Below are positions 1 through 5,168 of a DNA stretch of 5,168 bases, in pieces. Each line of letters begins with the position of its first letter. Positions within the stretch are counted from its first letter, which is position 1. A program made the translations under genes and the position numbers. The stretch lies in NCBI GenBank assembly GCA_031281815.1, contig JAITEY010000009.1:1-5168 (forward strand). The letters are read 5' to 3'. The notes under the pieces are model-generated. The model searched no databases, was not told the DNA's origin, and was given only the letters and a program-made list of their open reading frames with translations. This DNA is from Desulfovibrio sp. GTDB taxonomy: Bacteria > Desulfobacterota > Desulfovibrionia > Desulfovibrionales > Desulfovibrionaceae.

Positions 1-1124
1 AGAGAGCGCAGCAGGTTCTCCGCCGTTTCCGCATCGCCCCCGGCGCGGTAGTACTCCGCAAGACAGCGGTAAGCCGCGTCCCGAAAGGGAGACTCCACGT
101 CACGCAACAGCCTGTCGAGGAACCTGAAACAGCGCTCCCTGTCGCCGACAAGCAGGCAGTATCGCGCGGCAACGGCCCAGACCGGGGCAATGTCGTGGTA
201 GCGCAGGCAGCGTTTCAGCACCTCACCTGCCGCCTGCTGTTCGCCCCGCGCTATATGGCCGGCAACGGCATCAAGGAATTCCGCGCAGGCAGCCCGGCAG
301 TCCTTGAGGTACAGCGTCAGGGCCTCGGGAGACGTCCTCCCGGCCCGCTTTTGCCGGGTACGCAGCTGCAGGACGGCGTTATCCGGCCTGCCGGGCTCCA
401 GAGCCTGGGCGGCAAACTCCCTTAATGCCTCGGGACCGCGCCGGCGCACGCCGTCCTTGTTCAACGTCGGCCTTCCCCGCTTGATTTTCTTTTTGAATTC
501 TTCAAAGGACTTGAAGTAGTAATGGTTGATCTGCACGGTTTTCGCCGTGTGGTAGGACCGGTAAGCCGCCACCGGCACCTTGTCTTCGTTCACGCAGCAA
601 TATCCCGGCCGGTACAGGAAACTGTGCGGCGTGAATACCCCTGCGGTCACGGCCGGGCGCACTATGGATTTTATGTGCGTGTCGTCTCGAATCACCCGCG
701 TGTAATGTTCAAGCACGCCGCCTTCCGGTTGCCGCTCATGACCGTTGGAGCCGAAGACCTTCCAGTGGATGCCCAAGGCGCCGCAATCCCGGTATTTGTC
801 CAGCAGGTCGCGGATATCGTCGCAGCCTTTGGGCACTATGAATTCGTCGATGTCGATAAACGCCGTCCATACCGCGTCCGCGCCGTGAACAGCAAGGCAA
901 TCGGCGTAGGCGGCGAGCTGCTGCTCGACTTCCGAAGGAAACTCCGCGACCGTGACCAGCCCCGCATGCACAAGCCCGTGCAGCGTATCCTGCACGGGGA
1001 CGGCGCTGCCGTTGTCGTAGAGATAAATGTGCTCAAAGCCTATGCCGAGGTGGTATTCCGCCCACTCCACGAGATAGGGGGTTTCATCCTTGGCAACGGC
1101 GCATATCGAAGCGTAGTAAGACAT
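1..1124 (-). CDS. Glycosyltransferase, family 92/GT2-like, with TPR-like C-terminal repeats (3' end outside window)
   Basis: An open frame runs from ATG at 1124 to the left edge without a stop (374 complete codons), so the C-terminus is missing. Seen in the sequence: the start MSYYASICAVAKDE, then TPYLVEWAEYHLGIGFEHIY (residues 15-34) and YDNGS (36-40), a classic N-terminal nucleotide-sugar-binding pattern; FIDIDEF at 89-95, carrying the DxD metal/nucleotide-sugar motif (D91, D93); and HYYFKSFEEF plus KKKIKRG (201-217), a motif typical of Pfam Glyco_tranf_2_4 / family 92 proteins. Residues about 313-374 form helical repeats with TPR-like spacing (W316/G327; Y352/G363/A368). Family knowledge: such enzymes transfer sugars to surface glycans or other acceptors; the donor and acceptor cannot be read here. 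There is no signal peptide or membrane segment in the visible part, so a cytoplasmic enzyme is likely. No strong Shine-Dalgarno precedes the ATG; the start is chosen because the conserved N-terminus begins there. It lies 52 bp downstream of the glutamine synthetase gene on the same strand. The family is fairly sure, the substrate unknown. Confidence 0.85.
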   Translation of the reverse strand, partial: MSYYASICAVAKDETPYLVEWAEYHLGIGFEHIYLYDNGSAVPVQDTLHGLVHAGLVTVAEFPSEVEQQLAAYADCLAVHGADAVWTAFIDIDEFIVPKGCDDIRDLLDKYRDCGALGIHWKVFGSNGHERQPEGGVLEHYTRVIRDDTHIKSIVRPAVTAGVFTPHSFLYRPGYCCVNEDKVPVAAYRSYHTAKTVQINHYYFKSFEEFKKKIKRGRPTLNKDGVRRRGPEALREFAAQALEPGRPDNAVLQLRTRQKRAGRTSPEALTLYLKDCRAACAEFLDAVAGHIARGEQQAAGEVLKRCLRYHDIAPVWAVAARYCLLVGDRERCFRFLDRLLRDVESPFRDAAYRCLAEYYRAGGDAETAENLLRS

Positions 1125-1134
1125 CCGTTTTACC

Positions 1135-1166
1135 CGGCGGCTTGAAGCCCGTTCGTCAAGCCGCCG
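1135..1166 (-). terminator. Perfect 11-bp inverted repeat after the glutamine synthetase gene; possible terminator or leader hairpin
   Basis: Arms CGGCGGCTTGA (1135-1145) and TCAAGCCGCCG (1156-1166) are exact reverse complements around a 10-nt loop. Read on the minus strand, the hairpin begins 10 nt after the glutamine synthetase stop codon and ends 10 nt before the glycosyltransferase ATG. It is followed by GGTAAAACGG rather than a T-run, so it is not a canonical intrinsic terminator. It may stop or attenuate transcription, stabilise the upstream mRNA 3' end, or affect the weak ribosome binding site of the glycosyltransferase. The inverted repeat is certain; the terminator role is an inference. 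Confidence 0.45.
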
Positions 1167-1176
1167 AAATCCATCG

Positions 1177-3369
1177 TCAATGCTGCCACAGCATCTCATT
1201 ATACTTGGGCAGAGGCCAGACGGCGTCGTCCACGATACCCTCCAGGGCATCGGCGTATTCGCGGCATTCGGCTATGAGGGGCAGCAGCTTGTCGCGCGCA
1301 GCCTCGGCCCGGATTTCCACACCGTCCATGGCATCCAGTTCTTCATGCACGGCGTCCAGGGCATCCAGAGCCTTGAGCAGACCTTCCGTCTTGCCGTCGA
1401 GCATGGACTGATGCCGGGCCAAGGCGGGGTAGCCGGACTGCTTGGCCGATACGGCATAGGCGGCTGTTTCCGCCGCGAATTTGACGGCGGCGGGCAGGAT
1501 AACCGAGCGCCCCATGACCTGGGTGAGCTTGGTTTCCACATGCACATCCTTGATATAGTTCTCAAGCAGCACTTCCTGACGGGCCAGCAGTTCCCGCTCG
1601 TTCAGAATGCCGTGGCGCAGAAAGACCTCCTTGACTTCCTTGTTGCTGTATTGCAACACGGCGCCGACGGTATCCTTGAAATTGGGCAGCCCGCGCCGCT
1701 CCGCCTCGGCCTGCCATTCCTCGGCGTAGTTGTTGCCGTTAAAGATGATGGGGCTGTGTTCCTTGAACAGCCTGGAGAGCAGCGCCTGCACGGCGGTGTT
1801 CAGCTTTGTGCCCTTCTGCACTTCTTTTTCCAGGTCCGTGGCGATGTCGTCCAGGGCGCAGGCCACGGCCGCGCTCAGGGCGATGTTCGGGGGGGCTATG
1901 GACTGGGAAGCGCCCACGGCCCGGAATTCAAACTTGTTCCCGGTAAAGGCGAAGGGACTTGTGCGGTTGCGGTCCGTGCTGTCCTTGGGCAACTTGGGCA
2001 GAGAGGACACACCGATTTCCATGAGGTCACGGCTTGTCGCGCCTGTCTTGCCTGAGCCGCTCCGGCCTTCGGCTATGGATTCGACGATTTCCGTGAGCTG
2101 CTCGCCGAGAAAAACGGAAAGGATGGCCGGAGGGGCTTCGTTGGCGCCCAGACGATGGTCGTTGCTCGCGCCGACCACGCCGAGGCGCAGGGCGACGGCA
2201 TGTTTATGCACGGCGCGCAGGACAGCGGCCAGGAAAACCAGGAACTGGGCATTGTCGCGCGGGGTGCTGCCGGGTTCGAGCAGGTTGTTGCCGTCCGAAT
2301 CGCACAGGGACCAGTTGTTGTGTTTGCCGGACCCGTTGATGCCCGCAAAGGGCTTCTCGTGCAGCAGACAGGCGAAGCCGTGCTCGGCAGCCGTATTGCG
2401 CATGATCTGCATGGTCAGCATGTTGTGGTCCACGGCAATATTCGCGGATTCAAACATGGGCGCGATTTCAAACTGGCCGGGCGCGACTTCGTTGTGCCGG
2501 GTGCGGGCCGGGATGCCGAGGGCCAGCAGTTTTTCTTCCACATCGGTCATAAAGGCGATGACGCGCGGGCTTATGGCGCCGAAATACTGGTCTTCCAACT
2601 CCTGTCCTTTGCACGGTTTGGCGCCGAACACGGTGCGCCCGGAAAGCTGAAGGTCCGTGCGCAGATTGTAGTAGCGGCGGTCGATCAGAAAATATTCCTG
2701 CTCGGAACCGACCATGGCGTCCACCTTGAACGCCGAGTTGTTCCCGAACAGCTTCAGAACGCGCAGGGCCTGCCGGGATACGGCGTTCAGGGCGCGCAAC
2801 AGGGGCGTCTTGCTGTCCAGGGATTCGCCCGTGTACGAAATGAACACGCAAGGTATGTACAAGGTCTTGCTCGATCCGTTCGCGATAAGAAAGGCCGGAC
2901 TGGTGGGGTCCCAGGCCGTGTAGCCGCGCGCTTCAAAGGTCGAGCGGATGCCGCCGGAAGGAAAGGAGGACGCGTCCGGCTCACCCTTGATCAGCATCTT
3001 GCCGGAAAATTCGGAAAAAATCCGCCCCCCGCCCAAAGGGGAAGGCGTGAGAAAGGCGTCGTGCTTTTCCGCCGTCGCCCCCGTCAAGGGCTGGAACCAG
3101 TGCGTATAATGCGTCGCGCCGCGCTCAAGAGCCCAGTCGCGCATGGCGCCGGCTATCACATCGGCATCGCTCTCCTGCAGGGCTTCCCCTCCCGATACGG
3201 ACTGTTCAAGGCGGGCGAAGACGTTTTTGGGCAGGCGTTCACTCATGACTTTCAAGCTGAAAACATCGCGGCCGAAGAGTTCCGAAGGTGAGGCTCCCGA
3301 CGCGGCGGGAACCCGGGGTTTTTCGGCGGCCACGGCGGCTCGTATGGTATTGCGCAACGTGGAAGGCAT
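1177..3369 (-). CDS. glnA: Glutamine synthetase, type III (GSIII)
   Basis: Catalyses ATP-dependent condensation of glutamate and ammonia to glutamine in the cytoplasm. The 730-residue product is far longer than type I/II enzymes (about 350-470 aa) and fits type III, which forms dodecamers. Landmarks in order: SGGIRSTFEARGYTAWDPTS (138-157), a GSIII signature; GSEQEYF (221-227), an ExE metal-binding motif; NEVAPGQFEIAPMFE (293-307); LLHEKPFAGINGSGKHNNWS (335-354), the glutamate/ATP site with its catalytic-region His; GASNDHRLGANEAPPA (400-415); NRTSPFAFTGNKFEFRAVGA (468-487), with the phosphate-binding Arg; and a long helical C-terminal part ending WPLPKYNEMLWQH. I see no adenylylation motif of the type I NLYDLP kind, as expected for type III. 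The frame is open to 3477, but I start at ATG 3369: an AAGGAG site lies 5 nt upstream and the 36 extra residues do not look conserved. The gene is also called glnN in some organisms. It is divergent from carAB across 558 bp, and a glycosyltransferase gene follows on the same strand. No frameshift or missing motif is visible. Confidence 0.97.
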   Translation of the reverse strand: MPSTLRNTIRAAVAAEKPRVPAASGASPSELFGRDVFSLKVMSERLPKNVFARLEQSVSGGEALQESDADVIAGAMRDWALERGATHYTHWFQPLTGATAEKHDAFLTPSPLGGGRIFSEFSGKMLIKGEPDASSFPSGGIRSTFEARGYTAWDPTSPAFLIANGSSKTLYIPCVFISYTGESLDSKTPLLRALNAVSRQALRVLKLFGNNSAFKVDAMVGSEQEYFLIDRRYYNLRTDLQLSGRTVFGAKPCKGQELEDQYFGAISPRVIAFMTDVEEKLLALGIPARTRHNEVAPGQFEIAPMFESANIAVDHNMLTMQIMRNTAAEHGFACLLHEKPFAGINGSGKHNNWSLCDSDGNNLLEPGSTPRDNAQFLVFLAAVLRAVHKHAVALRLGVVGASNDHRLGANEAPPAILSVFLGEQLTEIVESIAEGRSGSGKTGATSRDLMEIGVSSLPKLPKDSTDRNRTSPFAFTGNKFEFRAVGASQSIAPPNIALSAAVACALDDIATDLEKEVQKGTKLNTAVQALLSRLFKEHSPIIFNGNNYAEEWQAEAERRGLPNFKDTVGAVLQYSNKEVKEVFLRHGILNERELLARQEVLLENYIKDVHVETKLTQVMGRSVILPAAVKFAAETAAYAVSAKQSGYPALARHQSMLDGKTEGLLKALDALDAVHEELDAMDGVEIRAEAARDKLLPLIAECREYADALEGIVDDAVWPLPKYNEMLWQH

Positions 3370-3374
3370 AAACG

Positions 3375-3380
3375 CTCCTT
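3375..3380 (-). promoter_or_regulatory. Ribosome binding site of the glutamine synthetase gene
   Basis: On the minus strand AAGGAG lies 5 nt before ATG 3369. It decides between this start and the longer open frame beginning at 3477. Confidence 0.85.
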
Positions 3381-3433
3381 GCATGGTTTGCGCCCGGCTC
3401 GGGCATGTACGGCAGGTGTGTATGTTCAATCCC

Positions 3434-3456
3434 CATCCGGCTCCGTCCGCCGGATG
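3434..3456. repeat. 8-bp inverted repeat (hairpin) in the glutamine synthetase leader region
   Basis: CATCCGGC (3434-3441) and GCCGGATG (3449-3456) pair perfectly around a 7-nt loop. The hairpin lies 64 nt upstream of the glutamine synthetase start and would be in its 5' leader if the promoter candidate near 3542-3569 is right. There is no T-run after it on the minus strand; on the plus strand it is followed by only three T. Function unknown. Confidence 0.5.
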
Positions 3457-3503
3457 TTTCCGCCCCGGCTGTCGCAAGCCGGGCGGGTTGCCTCCCCCGC
3501 ACG

Positions 3504-3522
3504 CGCCGGCAGGTTTCCGGCG
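3504..3522. repeat. 6-bp inverted repeat in the glutamine synthetase upstream region
   Basis: CGCCGG (3504-3509) and CCGGCG (3517-3522) are exact reverse complements around a 7-nt loop. Short GC-rich hairpins are common by chance in DNA of this composition, so this is recorded mainly as a possible part of a structured 5' leader. Confidence 0.3.
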
Positions 3523-3524
3523 GT

Positions 3525-3536
3525 CCGAAATCGGCA
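3525..3536. repeat. First copy of a 12-mer shared by both divergent upstream regions
   Basis: CCGAAATCGGCA here is identical to bases 3897-3908 just upstream of carA. The core CCGA-AA-TCGG is itself an inverted repeat. This copy lies immediately downstream of the putative -10 box of the glutamine synthetase gene, where an operator would be well placed. Confidence 0.4.
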
Positions 3537-3541
3537 GTCGG

Positions 3542-3569
3542 AATTTAGCAACTTTCGTGCAAAGCGCAA
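3542..3569 (-). promoter_or_regulatory. Weak candidate sigma-70-type promoter for the glutamine synthetase gene
   Basis: On the minus strand TTGCGC (3569-3564) and TAAATT (3547-3542) are separated by 16 bp, matching 3 of 6 and 4 of 6 bases of the -35 and -10 consensus. It lies in one of the few AT-richer stretches upstream of the gene. Its use would give a leader of roughly 165 nt. This is a guess from base pattern only. Confidence 0.25.
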
Positions 3570-3779
3570 TCGAAAGCCGCCGTCATCTTCCCGCAGCCGC
3601 CCCCGCAGCCCGATAACGCCGTCATGCCCGATCTGCCGAGCGCGCCGCGCTTCCCTTCCGCGTCGGCAAAAAAAGACATTCCGGTATGTTTTCATCACGT
3701 TTGTTGCATAAATGTGGATTCGCCTCCGTTTGCTTTGCGGGCGCTTTTAGGGTATCCACAGGCGGCTTCATGCGGAAGA

Positions 3780-3805
3780 CGCATCCGGGGCTTTGCCGGG
3801 AGCGG
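3780..3805. repeat. 26-bp imperfect direct repeat, copy 1
   Basis: It matches 3826-3851 at 22 of 26 positions, starting 46 bp before it. Both copies begin with CGCATCCGGG and contain TTTGCCGG. All four differences are G/A or C/T transitions, as expected from a diverged duplication. The role is unknown. Confidence 0.55.
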
Positions 3806-3820
3806 CAGGCGATGCAAAGC
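3790..3820 (+). promoter_or_regulatory. 7-bp hairpin in the carA upstream region, possible leader structure
   Basis: GCTTTGC (3790-3796) pairs perfectly with GCAAAGC (3814-3820) across a 17-nt loop. The right arm can instead pair with TTTGC at 3838-3842 in the second repeat copy (5 bp plus a G-T wobble), also across 17 nt. The two pairings exclude each other. No terminator T-run follows either form, and it is unknown whether this region is transcribed as a leader. Confidence 0.3.
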
Positions 3821-3825
3821 GGAGG

Positions 3826-3851
3826 CGCATCCGGGATTTTGCCGGAAACGG
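3826..3851. repeat. 26-bp imperfect direct repeat, copy 2
   Basis: Second copy of the unit at 3780-3805, with A, T, A, A in place of G, C, G, G at unit positions 11, 12, 21 and 23. It ends 76 bp before the carA start. Confidence 0.55.
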
Positions 3852-3892
3852 TCCACCGCCCGTGTATTCCGATTCCGGAAAGACTGCAACAG

Positions 3893-3910
3893 GATGCCGA
3901 AATCGGCATC
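3893..3910. promoter_or_regulatory. Perfect 18-bp palindrome just upstream of carA, candidate operator or RNA hairpin
   Basis: GATGCCGA (3893-3900), AA, TCGGCATC (3903-3910) form a perfect 8+2+8 inverted repeat ending 17 bp before the carA ATG. As DNA it has the two-fold symmetry expected of a dimeric repressor site; as RNA it would fold into a 7-bp stem with an AAAT loop next to the weak carA ribosome binding region. It contains the second copy of the 12-mer found at 3525-3536. No known operator consensus is recognised. Confidence 0.45.
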
Positions 3911-3927
3911 AGGCGCGCGGGAATAGT

Positions 3928-5079
3928 ATGGCTGAACAGGCATTGCTGATGTTGGACGACGGAACCTGTTTCGAGGGCGAAGCCTGCGGTGCGGCAGGCG
4001 AAACCCTGGGCGAAACCGTTTTCGTCACGGGCATGGCCGGATACCAGGAGAGCATCACCGACCCTTCCTATTACGGGCAGATCATGGTCTTCACGGCCGC
4101 CCATCTCGGCAATTACGGCGCGAGTCCCCTGGACGACGAAGCCCTGAAGCCTCTGGCCGCCGGCGTTGTTTTCCACGAGCTGTTCAGACAGGACGGGAAC
4201 GGAGTATTTCCGCACTGGCGGGCCGTGGAATCCCTGGACGCCATGCTCAAGCGCAACGGGATAACCGGCATTACCAATGTGGACACCCGGTCGCTGGCCC
4301 TGCACCTGCGCGACCACGGCTCGCGCAACGGCATCATCAGCGCCCTGGACCGCGACCGCGCTTCGCTGCTGCGCAAGGCGCGGCTGTGGCCGTCCATGCA
4401 GGGCAGGGACCTGGCCCGCGCAGCGGGCGCCGGGCCGGTGCGGGACTATGCGCCGACCGAGGACGACCTGCCCGTCCCCGATCTGCATGCGGCGCTCATC
4501 GACTACGGGGCCAAGCGTTCCATTGCCGTCCGGCTGGCCCGGCAGGGCATGAAGGTCACCATCATGCCGGCGACGGCAAAAGCCGATGAGGTGCTTGCGC
4601 TCAGGCCGGACGGCGTGTTGCTCAGCAACGGTCCCGGCGACCCGGAGCCGTGTTCCTATGCTGTGGACTGTATACGCGGCCTGCTCGGACGCCTGCCGAT
4701 TTTCGGCATCTGCCTGGGGCACCAGCTTCTCGGTCTGGCCTTGGGCGGACGCACCTACAAACTGCCTTTCGGGCATCACGGGGTCAACCATCCGGTTCTG
4801 GACAGGGGCAGCGGGCGTGTGGAAATCACCAGCCAGAACCACGGCTTCTGCGTGGACCCGGACAGTCTGCCGCCCGGAGCGGAGGCCACGCACGTCAACC
4901 TGAACGACGGCACCCTTGAAGGCTTGCGGCTCAACGATAAGCCGGTTTTTTCCGTGCAGTTTCACCCTGAAGCGACGCCCGGCACTCACGATGCCGGCGG
5001 GCTTTTTGCACGCTTCCGCGCGATGATTCTGGAACACAAGGGACGTGGAAAGGAGGGCGCGTACCGTGCCCAGGCGTGA
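3928..5079 (+). CDS. carA: Carbamoyl-phosphate synthase, small (glutamine amidotransferase) subunit
   Basis: CarA hydrolyses glutamine and channels ammonia to CarB, which makes carbamoyl phosphate for pyrimidine and arginine synthesis in the cytoplasm. The 383-residue product is the usual CarA length. The N-terminal CPSase domain shows LDDGTCFEGEACGA (9-22), TGMAGYQESITDPSYYGQI (34-52) and GNYG (61-64), then GITNVDTRSLALHLRD (114-129). The class I glutamine amidotransferase domain (about 187-372) has IDYGAKRSI, LLSNGPGDPE (231-240), the nucleophile elbow GICLGHQ with catalytic Cys262, FGHHGVNHPV (281-290), TSQNHGF (301-307) and FHPEA with catalytic His346 and Glu348. All triad residues are present, so it should be active. 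The frame is open upstream to 3793, but homology starts at MAEQALLMLDDGT, so ATG 3928 is chosen; its ribosome binding site is weak (a GCGGGA-like stretch). It overlaps carB by 14 bp and is divergent from the glutamine synthetase gene. Confidence 0.98.
   Translation: MAEQALLMLDDGTCFEGEACGAAGETLGETVFVTGMAGYQESITDPSYYGQIMVFTAAHLGNYGASPLDDEALKPLAAGVVFHELFRQDGNGVFPHWRAVESLDAMLKRNGITGITNVDTRSLALHLRDHGSRNGIISALDRDRASLLRKARLWPSMQGRDLARAAGAGPVRDYAPTEDDLPVPDLHAALIDYGAKRSIAVRLARQGMKVTIMPATAKADEVLALRPDGVLLSNGPGDPEPCSYAVDCIRGLLGRLPIFGICLGHQLLGLALGGRTYKLPFGHHGVNHPVLDRGSGRVEITSQNHGFCVDPDSLPPGAEATHVNLNDGTLEGLRLNDKPVFSVQFHPEATPGTHDAGGLFARFRAMILEHKGRGKEGAYRAQA
5049..5056 (+). promoter_or_regulatory. Ribosome binding site of carB inside the end of carA
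   Basis: AAAGGAGG is a full-strength Shine-Dalgarno sequence, 9 nt before the GTG at 5066. It lies within carA codons and identifies GTG as the carB start. Confidence 0.85.
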
Positions 5080-5168
5080 CGACATACACAGCGTGTTGGT
5101 TCTCGGCTCCGGCCCCATCATCATCGGGCAGGCCTGCGAGTTCGACTATTCCGGTACCCAGGGCTGCA
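5066..5168 (+). CDS. carB: Carbamoyl-phosphate synthase, large subunit (N-terminal fragment; continues past window)
   Basis: The first 34 codons are present before the right edge, starting with GTG at 5066. The translation begins VPRRDDIHSVLVLGSGPIII and continues GQACEFDYSGTQGC, the highly conserved CarB N-terminus (usually P-[KR]-R-x-D-I, then LGxGPIxIGQ-x-x-EFDYSG), the start of the first ATP-grasp half. CarB uses two ATP, bicarbonate and ammonia from CarA to form carbamoyl phosphate; the full protein is normally about 1,070 residues. The frame is +1 relative to carA and the genes overlap by 14 bp (5066-5079), consistent with one transcript and coupled translation of the two subunits. The identity is clear despite the short fragment. 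Confidence 0.95.
   Translation, partial: MPRRDDIHSVLVLGSGPIIIGQACEFDYSGTQGC

Larger units (their letters stand above)
3370..3927. other. Divergent intergenic region between glutamine synthetase and carA, no gene seen
   Basis: These 558 bp separate two divergently transcribed genes, so both promoters should lie here. Short open frames occur on both strands (for example minus 3698-3426, and plus frames starting near 3379 and 3624), but they are Arg/Pro/Ala-rich, lack ribosome binding sites and resemble no family I know. The most AT-rich parts are about 3540-3575 and 3667-3720, the likeliest places for promoter elements. The rest holds several inverted and direct repeats, listed separately. I could not identify a convincing carA promoter: CATAAA at 3707-3712 resembles a -10 box, but no good -35 box sits 16-18 bp upstream. 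Confidence 0.8.

Noticed and set aside
522..1145. 207-codon plus-strand open frame at the left of the window
   Set aside because: The opposite strand encodes a recognisable glycosyltransferase that is open to the window edge; the plus-strand product has no recognisable motif.
2155..3291. 378-codon plus-strand open frame inside the glutamine synthetase gene
   Set aside because: It is the antisense shadow of a gene whose minus-strand translation matches GSIII throughout.
3370..3477. N-terminal extension of glutamine synthetase to the upstream ATG at 3477
   Set aside because: The 36 extra residues are Cys/Arg/Pro-rich and unlike GSIII N-termini, while ATG 3369 has an AAGGAG site at good spacing.
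3566..3578. Possible sigma-54 promoter (GG...GC) upstream of glutamine synthetase on the minus strand
   Set aside because: The GG and GC dinucleotides are separated by 9 bp rather than the required 10, and the flanking bases do not fit TGGCAC-N5-TTGCA.
3578..3625. Repeated CGCCGTCAT (3578-3586 and 3617-3625) and CCCGCAGCC copies between them
   Set aside because: These are short GC-rich matches with no symmetry or promoter-related placement, so chance is the simpler explanation.
3426..3698. 90-codon minus-strand frame in the intergenic region beginning V/M-M-K-T-Y
   Set aside because: There is no Shine-Dalgarno before the GTG, the composition is Arg/Gly-rich as in random GC-rich frames, and it resembles no known protein.
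3622..5124. 500-codon open frame on the minus strand over carA and the intergenic region
   Set aside because: It is antisense to carA, whose plus-strand product has every catalytic motif. The antisense translation shows no family motif and reflects high GC at third codon positions.

Overview
The window is ordinary GC-rich bacterial DNA holding four genes: two complete and two cut by the window edges. From left to right they are the 5' part of a glycosyltransferase gene (minus strand, running off the left edge), a complete type III glutamine synthetase gene (minus), a 558-bp divergent intergenic region, a complete carA (plus), and the first 34 codons of carB (plus, running off the right edge). 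Nothing in the sequence fixes the organism. Type III glutamine synthetase, high GC and a family-92-like glycosyltransferase with TPR-like repeats would fit a Gram-negative anaerobe such as a Desulfovibrionaceae member, but that is a low-confidence impression.

Left part (1-1176): the glycosyltransferase begins at 1124 and reads leftwards. It has an N-terminal family-92/GT2-like catalytic domain and a helical, TPR-like tail cut by the window edge. An 11-bp perfect inverted repeat lies in the 52-bp gap between it and the upstream glutamine synthetase gene.

Middle (1177-3369): the type III glutamine synthetase (730 aa) has all the family landmarks and a clear AAGGAG ribosome binding site. It makes glutamine from glutamate, ammonia and ATP.

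Divergent intergenic region (3370-3927): I see no credible gene here. It is rich in small repeats: a perfect 18-bp palindrome just upstream of carA, a 12-mer shared by the glutamine synthetase and carA upstream regions, a 26-bp imperfect direct repeat, and several hairpins. These are the most interesting things in the window, and control of glutamine supply versus use is a reasonable hypothesis.

Right part (3928-5168): carA and carB overlap by 14 bp and encode the two subunits of glutamine-dependent carbamoyl phosphate synthetase, which feeds pyrimidine and arginine synthesis. The divergent pair therefore joins a glutamine-producing enzyme with a glutamine-consuming one. I found no mobile element, CRISPR array, tRNA or rRNA, and no convincing novel multi-gene system.
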